A stretch of 27,349 nt of DNA from Hungateiclostridiaceae bacterium UBA3934. Lineage in GTDB: Bacteria; Bacillota; Clostridia; Acetivibrionales; DTU013. Location of the stretch: assembly GCA_002385815.1 (NCBI GenBank), contig DGEE01000144.1, positions 1,282-28,630 of the forward strand. The letters are read 5' to 3'. Every line of letters begins with the position of its first letter. Position 1 is the stretch's first letter. Below, piece after piece: positions 1 through 8,490 of this stretch. The position numbers and the translations under genes are program-made. The notes under the pieces were generated by a model. The model saw nothing but the letters and a program-made list of their open reading frames with translations, was not told the DNA's origin and searched no databases.

Positions 1-950
1 GTGTTTTGCTGGAACAGGAAGCCGGGGTTGGTGCCGGGCTCCACATTATACCAGGTACCCCACTCATCGACTATCATGCCCACTCTCTTTTCAGGATCGT
101 ATTTATCCATTATCGTGGAGTGTTTATTGATCAGATCGTCTATGATAAAGGTATTCCTAAGTGTGCTGAACCACTGGTCCTCACCGAATTCGGTCGCAGA
201 GCCCTTATCATCCCAGTTGCCGGTGGGGACTGCATACCAGTGCAGACTCAGACCATCCATGAATTTTCCTGCTTCGCGCATGAGGACTTCAGTCCAGTTA
301 GTGTCAAAGTTTCCCGAGCCGCAGGCTATTTTGAATATGCGGTTGTCGCCGTAATTCCTTACATATGTGGAATAACGCCTGTACAGGTCTGCATAGTATT
401 CCGCCCTCATATTCCCGCCGCAGCCCCAGCTTTCATTTCCGACACCGAAGTATTTCAGCCTCCACGGTTTTTCCCTTCCGTTCTGTTTTCTCAGCTCGGC
501 CATCGGCGATACTCCATCAAAGGTGATATACTCCACCCATTGCTGCATCTCATGCACTGTACCACTTCCAACATTGCCGCAGATGTAAGGTTCTGCACCG
601 ATCATTTCACAGAAATCAAGGAATTCATGGGTTCCGAAACTGTTGTCTTCTATGACGCCTCCCCAGTGTGTGTTGATCATTTTTGGACGTTTCTCATATG
701 GTCCGATGCCGTCCTTCCAGTGATACTCATCGGCAAAGCAGCCGCCAGGCCATCTGAGGACAGGGATCCGAAGATTTTTCAGTGCCCCAGCAACGTCATT
801 CCTGAAGCCGTCAGTATTGGGTATCGGCGAATTTTTTCCGACCCATATTCCGCCGTAAATGCACCTGCCCAGATGCTCGGAGAAATGTCCATAAATGTTC
901 TTGTTGATGATACCGGGAGAAATATCAGCGTTGATGAATAAATTGACCAT
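1..950 (-). CDS. abfA: Alpha-L-arabinofuranosidase, GH51 (partial, 3' end outside window)
   Basis: The first 316 codons of a glycoside hydrolase family 51 enzyme, which removes terminal alpha-L-arabinofuranosyl residues from arabinan, arabinoxylan and their oligosaccharides, usually in the cytoplasm (no signal peptide is seen). The N-terminus reads MVNLFINADISPGIINKNIY and continues with the family-typical YGHFSEHLGRCIYGG. The acid/base Glu173 lies in GNESWGCGG and the nucleophile Glu296 in VDEWGTWY, both close to the positions known for GH51 enzymes. The ATG at 950 is preceded by AAGGGG. The gene runs off the left edge, so about a third of the usual ~500 residues is missing. It is divergent from the J-domain gene, with a dyad in the shared upstream region. 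Family assignment is firm; substrate is inferred from the family. Confidence 0.93.
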   Translation of the reverse strand, partial: MVNLFINADISPGIINKNIYGHFSEHLGRCIYGGIWVGKNSPIPNTDGFRNDVAGALKNLRIPVLRWPGGCFADEYHWKDGIGPYEKRPKMINTHWGGVIEDNSFGTHEFLDFCEMIGAEPYICGNVGSGTVHEMQQWVEYITFDGVSPMAELRKQNGREKPWRLKYFGVGNESWGCGGNMRAEYYADLYRRYSTYVRNYGDNRIFKIACGSGNFDTNWTEVLMREAGKFMDGLSLHWYAVPTGNWDDKGSATEFGEDQWFSTLRNTFIIDDLINKHSTIMDKYDPEKRVGMIVDEWGTWYNVEPGTNPGFLFQQN

Positions 951-992
951 TAATTCAACCCCTTGCAGTATTATTAGATTGCAGAAATCACA

Positions 993-1008
993 TGATAATA
1001 TATTATCA
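993..1008. promoter_or_regulatory. 16-bp perfect palindrome upstream of the GH51 gene
   Basis: TGATAATATATTATCA is its own reverse complement and lies about 45 bp upstream of the arabinofuranosidase start, in the divergent intergenic region. The position and symmetry suit an operator for a dimeric sugar-responsive regulator. No matching regulator gene is in the window and a chance AT-rich palindrome cannot be excluded. Confidence 0.4.
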
Positions 1009-1090
1009 GCAAAAAATGCCAGATGCAACTGTTTGCCGGTACTGTTGAGATTAAATGCCAATACTGCTGATGCGGAGCATTTCATGGCAA

Positions 1091-1112
1091 TATAATCTAT
1101 CTGCAAGCAGAT
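1091..1112 (+). promoter_or_regulatory. Possible -10 box and dyad ahead of the J-domain gene
   Basis: A TATAAT at 1091-1096 is followed by the dyad ATCTGC-AA-GCAGAT at 1099-1112, where transcription would begin. No good -35 box is visible 16-18 bp upstream, so this could be a regulated or activator-dependent promoter of the gene starting at 1200, or chance. Confidence 0.3.
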
Positions 1113-1199
1113 GTATATGATAGAATATCACTATAGAACATTACTGAGCGCAGGTTTTCGCTGGAATGTGAGCAACGACTGAAAGGCTGGATATATACA

Positions 1200-2708
1200 A
1201 TGAAAGATTATTTCGAAGTTCTCGATATTGACGAGCAATCCGGACAGCATGAAATCAAGAAGGCTTACATGCGCCTGCTGAACCAATACCCGGCTGAGCT
1301 GTATCCTGATAGGAACAGGGAGATCGAGGAGGCTTATGAAGCGCTCACAAATCCCGTGAAAAGATACTCATGCATTGAGTTTCACAGGATGAGCCGCGCT
1401 TCGAAGCAGGCTTACAGTTCTGCCAGGAAGGCAATGGATAAAGGGGAGTATGCAGAGGCTGCAAAGACGCTGGAGAAAGCACTCGAGCATGAAAAGCATA
1501 CGATCCATATCAAATATGTACTGGGTATAGCGTATCTGAATATGGATAAGCCGGTCAAAGCGGTCAGGATGCTGGAACCGGTACAGGACAAGTTTCCTAA
1601 CGACATCGAACTGAATATCATTTTCATCAAGGCCTGTCTGGAAGCGCGTGAGTATGACAAAGCGCTCGTGCGGGCGGAAGAGTGTTATCATATCGAAAAA
1701 AACAACTTTATGCTGGTTAAGCTGCTGGTCGATGGTTATCAGATGACAAAACAATATGAGGAAGCGCTGGCAGTGCTGACCCCCGCATTTGAGAACCCTG
1801 CTTTTTATGACAGGCAGTATATAATTTGCTTAAGGACTGCGTACATTCTATTCCTCGATAAAAAATATGATGACAGTCTGAAATGGCTGGACAGGCTTGC
1901 CTCGCTGCAGGCGGATGAGATTGAGAAAGCCGCTTCTGTTGATGTGTTTATGGCCATGCTCGATTTTTATATTGCAAAACACATGCTGTCAGAAGCTGGC
2001 AGGTGTGCCGGTTCTATTTTGAAGCTGATGCCCGACAGAAGCGATATAGTCAGATTCAAGAGAGGGGTAGAGTTGATTCTGAGGATCGAGCCGGAAGTCG
2101 ACAGGTTTGACCAGGATGAATTCATACCTGATCTGCTGAAGATATATATAGCCAGCGCGATAACCGACCTGGAAGCAGCGAATCTTACCGAAGAGCAGCA
2201 AAGGGCTTATCTGATACTTATTGAGCATCAGTTGTTGAGCGATTACAGTTCTTATCTGATCGCTGCGCGGTATTTGAAAACGAATTACCCTGCCCTTTAT
2301 GAACTGAAGGCTGATTTTCTGGATGCGTTCCAGGACTCCAGAGAGAGGAGAAAGCTAAGCAACAAGAATAAAGTGCTGTTTACCCAGTACCAGGATGTCA
2401 TAGCTCACTTAATGGAGGAATTGAGCAGAGAGTTTAGTGACGGATATGATTGGGGCGATGAGGACTGGGAAGACTGGTACGATGATGAGGAGTACGACGA
2501 CAGCGACTGGGACGACGAAGAAGGGATCTGGGATGACGGGGAAGTTTATTGGAACGGCGAATACGAGTATGATGAATGGGATGAGGAATTCGACGAAGAT
2601 GAATGGAATTGGGAATACGATGACCTCGAAGAGGATTGGGATTTCGAAGAATTCGGTGATGAGCAGGATTGGGATGACGAAGGCGATGAAGATGATGGAG
2701 ACGACTGA
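1200..2708 (+). CDS. J-like domain/TPR protein with acidic, Trp/Tyr-rich C-terminal tail
   Basis: A 502-residue protein. Residues 1-60 resemble a DnaJ J-domain (DYFEVLDIDEQSGQHEIKKA), but the HPD motif needed to stimulate DnaK is replaced by Tyr35-Pro-Asp, so a normal co-chaperone role is doubtful. Residues 70-350 are helical repeats of tetratricopeptide type (for example YAEAAKTLEKALEHE and ALVRAEECYHIEKNN). Residues 414-502 are a low-complexity tail made almost only of Asp, Glu, Gly, Trp and Tyr, with 11 Trp. No signal peptide or membrane segment is seen. A weak AAAGG lies 13 bp before the ATG. The gene is first in a run with the rRNA methyltransferase and pseudouridine synthase genes (82-bp gap), so a link to RNA or protein handling is possible. 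Its function is not known. Confidence 0.8.
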   Translation: MKDYFEVLDIDEQSGQHEIKKAYMRLLNQYPAELYPDRNREIEEAYEALTNPVKRYSCIEFHRMSRASKQAYSSARKAMDKGEYAEAAKTLEKALEHEKHTIHIKYVLGIAYLNMDKPVKAVRMLEPVQDKFPNDIELNIIFIKACLEAREYDKALVRAEECYHIEKNNFMLVKLLVDGYQMTKQYEEALAVLTPAFENPAFYDRQYIICLRTAYILFLDKKYDDSLKWLDRLASLQADEIEKAASVDVFMAMLDFYIAKHMLSEAGRCAGSILKLMPDRSDIVRFKRGVELILRIEPEVDRFDQDEFIPDLLKIYIASAITDLEAANLTEEQQRAYLILIEHQLLSDYSSYLIAARYLKTNYPALYELKADFLDAFQDSRERRKLSNKNKVLFTQYQDVIAHLMEELSREFSDGYDWGDEDWEDWYDDEEYDDSDWDDEEGIWDDGEVYWNGEYEYDEWDEEFDEDEWNWEYDDLEEDWDFEEFGDEQDWDDEGDEDDGDD

Positions 2709-2790
2709 GGCGGCTTTGAGCATCAGCGGCATGAATGTTCCTTGATGATGTCTGGTGCTCTGGTCTATTGAAATTATCAGAGGTGGATCG

Positions 2791-4191
2791 ATGAAACTTC
2801 CTGCGGAATTCAGCAGAAAAATGAGAAAGCTTATGGGCGAAGCAGAATATGAGCAGTTGATCACAGCATTGTCAGGAGAGAGAGTCTATGGCCTGAGGAT
2901 CAATACTCTGAAGATAGATATTGACGAATTTCGGCGACTGTCTCCCTTCGATCTGGAAGCAGTGCCCTGGGCGGCTGACGGTTTCTACATTTCAGGTGAA
3001 GATGCGCCTGGCAGGCATCCGTATTATCATGCCGGGTTGTACTATATACAGGAGCCCAGTGCCATGCTGCCGGGGCAGGTTCTGGGAGCTGAGCCCGGAG
3101 ACAGGGTCCTTGACTTGTGCGCAGCCCCTGGCGGGAAAACCGTCCAGATAGCTGCGGCGATGAAGGGAAGAGGACTGCTGGTTTCAAATGATATAAATGC
3201 AGAACGGGTAAAAGCTCTCGTGAAGAATATCGAGCTGTGTGGCATTAGGAATGCTGTGGTTTTGAATGAATCCCCGGAGAGGCTGGTTCGCAATTTTGAG
3301 GGGTATTTTGACAAGATACTTATCGATGCTCCATGCTCAGGAGAGGGCATGTTCAGGAAGGATGAAACTGCGGTCAGAAGCTGGGAAAGTTTTAAATGTG
3401 AACGGTGTACGAGGATGCAGGAGTCGATCCTTCATTACGCCGATCTTATGTTGAGGCCGGGCGGAACGCTTGTGTACTCAACCTGTACTTTTTCCCCGGA
3501 AGAGAATGAGCAGATGATCATGGATTTTGTAATGGGACATAAGGGCTACGAATTCGTCAACATTCCTAAAATAGCGGGAATCGAGGGCGGGAGGCCCGAA
3601 TGGGCTCAAAGCTCTGGTGAATGGGCAGGCGGAACCATAAATCCTGAAGACTTGAGACAAACAGCCAGGTTGTGGCCCCACAAGGTAAGAGGGGAAGGGC
3701 ATTTTGTCGCTAAGCTGATCAAAGGCAGGACTTCTGAAACAAGACCTGGCGACAGGGTCGAGGGTACTGTTCGATATGAGAAACTTCCGGCGGATTTCCA
3801 TAGATTTATAGATGAAAACATGAACCACATCCCGGAGGGCGTCTTTATGCTGAAAGGGCGTCACCTGTACCATCTGCCTGAAGCGCCGCCGCAGATGGCT
3901 GGACTGAAAGTCGTTAAGTTCGGTTGGTTTCTGGGCTCTGTCGGGGACAAAAGATTCGAGCCATCCCATTCATTGGTTACAGCGCTGGACAAAGATGCGT
4001 TCAAAAGAGCACAGGACTTTAGCGCGGAATCTGCAGAAGTCCGCAGCTATCTCAAGGGAGAAACACTGCTGGTCAAAGGGGACAAGGGGTTCACAGTGGT
4101 ATGCGTCGACGGAAAGACGTTGGGCTGGGCCAAGCAGACGGGCGAGATGCTGAAAAATATGTACCCCAAAGGCTGGAGAATGATGAGATGA
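2791..4191 (+). CDS. rsmF: RsmF/NOP2/Sun-type rRNA (cytosine-C5)-methyltransferase
   Basis: A 466-residue S-adenosylmethionine-dependent RNA m5C methyltransferase. The Rossmann-fold SAM motif VLDLCAAPGGKT is at residues 106-117, the PC motif PCSGEGMFRK at 181-190 (Cys182, product release) and the TC motif YSTCTFSPEEN with Cys232, the expected nucleophile. The C-terminal part (about 290-466) matches the extra RNA-binding region of RsmF/YebU-like proteins, which modify 16S rRNA. The start at 2791 is preferred over an upstream in-frame codon at 2755 because AGAGGTGG lies 4 bp before it. It sits between the J-like gene and the RsuA-type gene on the same strand, suggesting a ribosome-maturation group. 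The exact rRNA position methylated cannot be read from the sequence. Confidence 0.9.
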   Translation: MKLPAEFSRKMRKLMGEAEYEQLITALSGERVYGLRINTLKIDIDEFRRLSPFDLEAVPWAADGFYISGEDAPGRHPYYHAGLYYIQEPSAMLPGQVLGAEPGDRVLDLCAAPGGKTVQIAAAMKGRGLLVSNDINAERVKALVKNIELCGIRNAVVLNESPERLVRNFEGYFDKILIDAPCSGEGMFRKDETAVRSWESFKCERCTRMQESILHYADLMLRPGGTLVYSTCTFSPEENEQMIMDFVMGHKGYEFVNIPKIAGIEGGRPEWAQSSGEWAGGTINPEDLRQTARLWPHKVRGEGHFVAKLIKGRTSETRPGDRVEGTVRYEKLPADFHRFIDENMNHIPEGVFMLKGRHLYHLPEAPPQMAGLKVVKFGWFLGSVGDKRFEPSHSLVTALDKDAFKRAQDFSAESAEVRSYLKGETLLVKGDKGFTVVCVDGKTLGWAKQTGEMLKNMYPKGWRMMR

Positions 4192-4295
4192 GGGGTTCCG
4201 ACCTTCGGACCGGACAATTTGGCTAACCTTATAACAATGCATTTTGGGGACTCCAGTATAGTGAATAATGGAATGCAGAGGAGTTGAGGCACAAA

Positions 4296-5045
4296 ATGAA
4301 AAACACCCAGCGGCTGGACAAGCTGTTGGCTAATTTTGGATTCGGGAGCAGAAGTGAAATAAAAAAGATGGCGAGAAACGGTCTGATAACAGTTGACGGC
4401 ACTGTTGTCAATGACGCTTCGACTCATGTCGATCCCGAAAAAAGCAAAATTCTGGTCAATGGCAGAGCGCTGAATTACAGAAAGAATATATATGTCATGA
4501 TGAACAAGCCGGCGGGTGTTATATCGGCCACATACGATGGCAGGCTGAAAACAGTGACGGACCTGCTGCCGGATGAATTGGCCTGTTTCGATCTTTTTCC
4601 GGCAGGACGGCTGGATATCGATACGGAAGGCCTGGTTCTGCTGACCAATGACGGGCAACTGGCCCACAATCTGATGTCGCCCAAAAAGCGGGTGGCCAAG
4701 CGTTATTACGCGCTGGTCTACGGTCAGGTCACAGAGGATGATGTCGCTGCCTTTTCGGAAGGTGTCGTACTGGAAGATGGATATAAAACCATGCCGGCGG
4801 AACTGACAATCATCCGATCCGGTCCGCGCTCGGAAATTGAGTTGGTACTTCATGAAGGTAAATTCCACCAGGTCAAGAGGATGTTCGAAGCAGTAGGGAA
4901 AAAAGTGATCTATCTGAAAAGACTGCAGATCGCCGGCCTCAAACTGGATGAAACACTGGAGCCGGGCCAATGCCGTGAACTAACCCCAGAGGAAATCGAT
5001 CAACTCAAGGGGAGGGACACTTCTCACCTTTTTGACTTTACCTGA
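4296..5045 (+). CDS. rsuA: RsuA-family pseudouridine synthase with repeat-encoded C-terminus
   Basis: A 249-residue rRNA pseudouridine synthase. An S4 RNA-binding domain occupies residues 5-50 (RLDKLLANFGFGSRSEIKK) and the catalytic domain follows, with catalytic Asp107 in AGRLDIDTEGLVLLTNDG and the KR(Y)Y and FHQVKRMF motifs. The RLDIDTEGL signature is closest to RsuA, which converts U516 of 16S rRNA to pseudouridine. The ATG at 4296 is preferred to a TTG at 4284 because AGAGGAG at 4277-4283 leaves 12 bp, whereas the TTG abuts it. The last ten residues (RDTSHLFDFT) and the stop codon are encoded by a copy of the intergenic repeat, so the original C-terminus was probably replaced or extended. 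Confidence 0.9.
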   Translation: MKNTQRLDKLLANFGFGSRSEIKKMARNGLITVDGTVVNDASTHVDPEKSKILVNGRALNYRKNIYVMMNKPAGVISATYDGRLKTVTDLLPDELACFDLFPAGRLDIDTEGLVLLTNDGQLAHNLMSPKKRVAKRYYALVYGQVTEDDVAAFSEGVVLEDGYKTMPAELTIIRSGPRSEIELVLHEGKFHQVKRMFEAVGKKVIYLKRLQIAGLKLDETLEPGQCRELTPEEIDQLKGRDTSHLFDFT

Positions 5046-5087
5046 GCGAGGGGGGACACTTCTCACCTTTTTAACTTTACCTGAGAA
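5014..5087 (+). repeat. Two tandem copies of the GGGGACACTTCTCACC repeat (left side of bracket 1)
   Basis: Copies begin at 5014 and 5052, 39 bp apart. Each has GGGACACTTCTCACC, a run of T, then ACTTTACCTGAG. The first copy overlaps the 3' end of the RsuA-type gene and supplies its TGA stop. These are the left partners of the inverted copies at 5281-5474. Confidence 0.9.
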
Positions 5088-5280
5088 GCAAGTGTATTTG
5101 CCGAAAGTTTGAACGCCTTATTTATTACCCATTGCAGGAGTTTTTTTCAGCGGAAACAGCCTGCTGTTTTTCAGATCTTTCATGCTTATATTTTTCAGGA
5201 TGAAGCAGTTACTTACCGAACAGATCTGTCCGAGCGGAAAGGCATTTCCACTGAAAAAACGAGACCCCCAGCTCTATGTG

Positions 5281-5474
5281 AAAAGATGAAAACTGTCCCC
5301 GTATTTTGTCCTGAAGGTGGGAAGTGTCCCTCCTTTTTGTTGAAAAGGTGAGAAGTGTCCCCACCTGAAAGCGAATGATGCCCGTGGTGAAATGACAAAA
5401 AGGTGAGAAGTGTCCCCGGTTTTCAGAAAAAAAGAACAGTTCTCCGGTTTAGCAAAAAGGTGAGAACTGTCCCC
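5281..5474 (-). repeat. Five inverted copies of the repeat (right side of bracket 1)
   Basis: Copies of AAAAGGTGAGAAGTGTCCCC in this orientation lie at 5281 (degenerate, AAGATGAAAACTGTCCCC), 5313 (GGTGGGAAGTGTCCC), 5343, 5397 and 5454 (the AACTGTCCCC subtype). Spacing varies from 30 to 57 bp. The 447-bp gap from 5046 to 5492 holds only these and the preceding copies; the 190 bp between them shows no convincing gene. The last copy lies 18 bp from the stop codon of the S41 protease gene. Confidence 0.88.
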
Positions 5475-5492
5475 TGGAATTTCTCTGAAAAA

Positions 5493-6455
5493 TCATTGGA
5501 TGCGGCTGAGGGCATATTCGATGATGTCGTCTCCGGAGTACTCAACATCTGGTTCGATGCCATCGCCCTGGATGTTCAGTCCGGAGGGGGTGAGCCACTT
5601 GAGCGTGGTTGCCTTTACTGCATAACCGCGCCGCAGCGGCAGTGTGAACTGGCCGATGCCCTTGCCGAATGTTTTCTTGCCGATCAACTCGACATTATCG
5701 AGATTTTCACTGAGTGCGGCGATCATGTTTTCAGATGCACTGGCGGTGGCCTCATCCTGCAGGATTATTATTTTGTCATATTTCAGGGGCTGGTCCTTAT
5801 TAGATCTGTATACGTGGTCATACCACCTGAAGTGGTCTATTGCTACGATGGATTTCCGGGGCAGGAACATGCTGGATATGTCTATCATTACCCTGATGTC
5901 ACCGCCCCTGTTTCCTCTGAGATCTATTATGATATTCTGCCTGCTTTTGAGGTCATCCTGACTTTCTTCCATGAATTCAAGCGTATACTTGGTGAAATTA
6001 GTCAGTTTGAGGTAGACAGCAGTGTCATCCAGGATCCTGATTTCCGACTGTGCTGCTTCCTCTTTATCGATCCGGCGGGACTTTTCCAGGCTTGAAGGGG
6101 TATACAGATATGTGTACCTGTCCCCTCTTTCAGCGCGTATCCTTTCGGTGGTCGCGGCGATTACAAAGTTGTCGAAGTCGTTGTAATACCTGCCTGTTGT
6201 GTCTATATCCAAATACTTTTTATAGAGATCGTCCAATGTCTCAGTGTAAATATAGCTGCTGGTGATGAAATGCTTGAATGCCAGGTAATCATAATTGAAA
6301 TAGATGAATATACCTATTATCACGACAAAACCGATAAGGATGCCGAATGTTGCATGGTATTTCTTCCTATATCGCGCTATCATCTGTTCAGGTGTCAAGT
6401 TTTTCTTTTTGCACTTTTCTGCTTTTTCCCTGCGTTTTTCCATCTTACTCCCCAT
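5493..6455 (-). CDS. Membrane-anchored S41 (C-terminal processing) peptidase without PDZ domain
   Basis: A 320-residue protein with a basic cytoplasmic N-terminus, one membrane span at about residues 35-54, and an extracytoplasmic S41 protease domain. Family motifs are IIIDLRGNRGGD (174-185), DEATASASE with Ser239 as the expected nucleophile, and KTFGKGIGQ with Lys265 as the expected base, followed by LTPSGLNIQGDGIEPDV. Typical CtpA/CtpB enzymes carry a PDZ domain before the catalytic part; here the ~80 residues between the membrane span and the protease core do not show one. The 77-bp gap to the acyl-CoA synthetase gene upstream on the same strand allows cotranscription. Start at 6455 is not secure: an ATG at 6443 has GGGGAG 4 bp before it. 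Substrate unknown. Confidence 0.85.
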   Translation of the reverse strand: MGSKMEKRREKAEKCKKKNLTPEQMIARYRKKYHATFGILIGFVVIIGIFIYFNYDYLAFKHFITSSYIYTETLDDLYKKYLDIDTTGRYYNDFDNFVIAATTERIRAERGDRYTYLYTPSSLEKSRRIDKEEAAQSEIRILDDTAVYLKLTNFTKYTLEFMEESQDDLKSRQNIIIDLRGNRGGDIRVMIDISSMFLPRKSIVAIDHFRWYDHVYRSNKDQPLKYDKIIILQDEATASASENMIAALSENLDNVELIGKKTFGKGIGQFTLPLRRGYAVKATTLKWLTPSGLNIQGDGIEPDVEYSGDDIIEYALSRIQ

Positions 6456-6532
6456 GTTTTTCCGTGTTTTTGCTGCGATCCCAGGATTGGTTTTCTCTTA
6501 TCAAAGCCAATGCCGATGAATGACCTCAGTTG

Positions 6533-8269
6533 TCAGCTCTTCACATAGCGTTTGATTTTTCTTGTAGTGGTTTTTTCAAATTCTTCGTAGCGTATGTTGA
6601 AATCCTTGACATATTTGTACGTGACAAGGCTTTTGTTGACTTCCTTAACTTCCTTGCGTATTATTTCCCGGATCTCATCTTCAGTGGGTTTTCGGCCCTC
6701 GAACTCTGATTCTATGATTTCCATCTCAGGTACTATCGTTGCTGAAACGACAATATCGCCGTAAACCGGATCGTCCTTGCCGAACACGATGCATTCTTTG
6801 ATATAGCGGCTCTTGTTCAGCAATGTCTCCACTTCCTCCGGATAGATGTTTTTGCCGTTTTTCGTGACGATGACATTTTTCTTCCTTCCAGTGATATGGA
6901 CGAACCCGTCATCGTCGATAAAGCCCAGGTCACCGGTATAGAACCAGCCATCCTTCAGTGCTTCTGCTGTATTCTCAGGATCTTCGTAATATCCCATCAT
7001 AACGCTCGGCCCTTTGACAACTATTTCGCCAACGCCGTCACTGCCGGCACCGTCTATCCTGACTTCAAGACCTGGCAGAGGCAGTCCCGCCGCTTCGTCC
7101 TTGAAATCCACGTCCCTGTTCAGTGCCACGATGGGACTGCATTCGGTCAGACCATAACCCTGCACAAAATGGATGCCGAAGTTCCTGAATCCCCTGGCCA
7201 CCTCAGGGTCGATACCGGCGGCGCCGCTGATGAATATCCTGATATTGCCTCCGAAATTATTATGAATGGGGGCAAACAGTTTTTTTGTAATGTTTATGCC
7301 GAATTTTCTCAGAAAACCGCTGAGTTTCAGACCGAATTTCAGTTTTTTCAGCAGCTTTGGGTTCTTTGCTGCCTGATCCCATATCCGCTTATATATTGAT
7401 TCATAAATCAGCGGTACCCCAAGCATAACAGTGGCTTTTGCCTCCTGCAGATTTTTGACTATATGTCTCAGCCCCTCACAATATGCCACTGCTGCGCCTC
7501 TGTAATGAGGACAGAGAAAGCCGCATGTATTCTCGTATGTGTGGTGAAGAGGCAGGACGGAAAGGAATACATCGTCGGGAACGATGTTCAGCATTGAGCT
7601 CATTGCCATAAGATTCTCTGCTATGTTCCTGTGGCTGAGCATTACTGCCTTTGATGTATCTGTCGTAGCAGAGGTGAAGAGAAGTATGCTCAGTGCCTCA
7701 GTGTCTATTTCGGCATCGATGAAATCCCGGCAGCCTTCTGCCACTTTTTTTCTGCCTTTTTCAATGAGCTCTTTCAATTCTGTCAATTCGGTTTGCTGAC
7801 TGGTATCCGATCCATTTTTTTCTGCCGCATCGTCCATGATTATGTAATGCTTTATGAAGTCGATGCGTTTTGCGATGTTCAGGACACTGTTCTTAAGATT
7901 GTCCGAAAATATTACGGCATCAGCTTTTGACCTTATGAGAAGGTTTTCGATCTCATTTTCAGGCAGTTCCTTGTCCAGCGGCACCACGATACCTGTTCCA
8001 TTTACAACTGCCATATATGAAACAGCCCACTCATAACGATTCTCGCTGATAATGGCCACCCTTCCGCCCTTCAGGCCGATGTCGATCAGTGCTGTGCCAA
8101 GCGCGTCAACGTCCGCTTTGAATTGTCTGAATGTAACAGGCACATACTTGTCATTTCCTTTTGGCTTATACAGGAATGCAGTCCTGTCGGAATAGAGTTC
8201 GGCGCTGGTGTCCATCAATTCCTTAATGGACCTGATCTTTCTGACTTCGTACAACGGTATATTCTTCAT
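6533..8269 (-). CDS. Long-chain acyl-CoA synthetase (AMP-forming)
   Basis: A 578-residue member of the ANL adenylating superfamily that activates fatty acids with ATP and coenzyme A. Visible motifs: phosphate-binding loop TSATTDTSKAVMLSH (199-213), GYGLTECSPI (371-380), YTGDLG (444-449), ITGRKKNVIVTKNGKNIYPE, and the C-terminal TTTRKIKR with Lys571 as the expected catalytic lysine. The loop departs from the usual SGTTGxPK by having Ala and Asp in place of two glycines. No membrane segment is obvious. The ATG at 8269 is chosen over the in-frame ATG at 8284 because GAGGTGG precedes it at good spacing. A promoter with TTTACA and TATAAT lies upstream. It is probably cotranscribed with the S41 protease gene downstream. 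Confidence 0.92.
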   Translation of the reverse strand: MKNIPLYEVRKIRSIKELMDTSAELYSDRTAFLYKPKGNDKYVPVTFRQFKADVDALGTALIDIGLKGGRVAIISENRYEWAVSYMAVVNGTGIVVPLDKELPENEIENLLIRSKADAVIFSDNLKNSVLNIAKRIDFIKHYIIMDDAAEKNGSDTSQQTELTELKELIEKGRKKVAEGCRDFIDAEIDTEALSILLFTSATTDTSKAVMLSHRNIAENLMAMSSMLNIVPDDVFLSVLPLHHTYENTCGFLCPHYRGAAVAYCEGLRHIVKNLQEAKATVMLGVPLIYESIYKRIWDQAAKNPKLLKKLKFGLKLSGFLRKFGINITKKLFAPIHNNFGGNIRIFISGAAGIDPEVARGFRNFGIHFVQGYGLTECSPIVALNRDVDFKDEAAGLPLPGLEVRIDGAGSDGVGEIVVKGPSVMMGYYEDPENTAEALKDGWFYTGDLGFIDDDGFVHITGRKKNVIVTKNGKNIYPEEVETLLNKSRYIKECIVFGKDDPVYGDIVVSATIVPEMEIIESEFEGRKPTEDEIREIIRKEVKEVNKSLVTYKYVKDFNIRYEEFEKTTTRKIKRYVKS

Positions 8270-8336
8270 ATAACCACCTCGCATGAATTTGCATGCATCA
8301 TATGTTATACTTATACATCTGATGAAGCATGTTACT

Positions 8337-8364
8337 ATTATATATCATTTGCTGTAAGTGTAAA
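8337..8364 (-). promoter_or_regulatory. SigA-type promoter of the acyl-CoA synthetase gene
   Basis: On the minus strand TTTACA (8364-8359) and TATAAT (8342-8337) are 16 bp apart, leaving a leader of about 60 nt before the ATG at 8269. One mismatch to consensus in the -35 box. Confidence 0.6.
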
Positions 8365-8430
8365 AGAAAAGAAGGAAATTGCTGTACAAAGCAGAGGATG
8401 AATAGCAACATCATCGAAGGCAAATATGAA

Positions 8431-8460
8431 AACCCTCCCGTGTTTTTATACAGGAGGGTT
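8431..8460 (-). terminator. Rho-independent terminator after the lipoprotein gene
   Basis: An 8-bp stem AACCCTCC/GGAGGGTT encloses a 14-nt loop; read on the minus strand it is followed by TTTTCATATTT. It lies 30 bp past the stop codon of the lipoprotein gene at 8491 and would insulate the acyl-CoA synthetase gene. Confidence 0.65.
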
Positions 8461-8490
8461 CAAGTGGCTAAACCACGGGATTAGCGTGAG

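Noticed and set aside
6..941. Long plus-strand open frame of 311 codons
   Set aside because: It is the antisense of the GH51 gene, whose minus-strand frame has complete family motifs including both catalytic glutamates.
4197..4215. Terminator after the methyltransferase gene
   Set aside because: TCCGA-CCT-TCGGA forms a short stem, but there is no T-tract and the next gene on the same strand follows closely.
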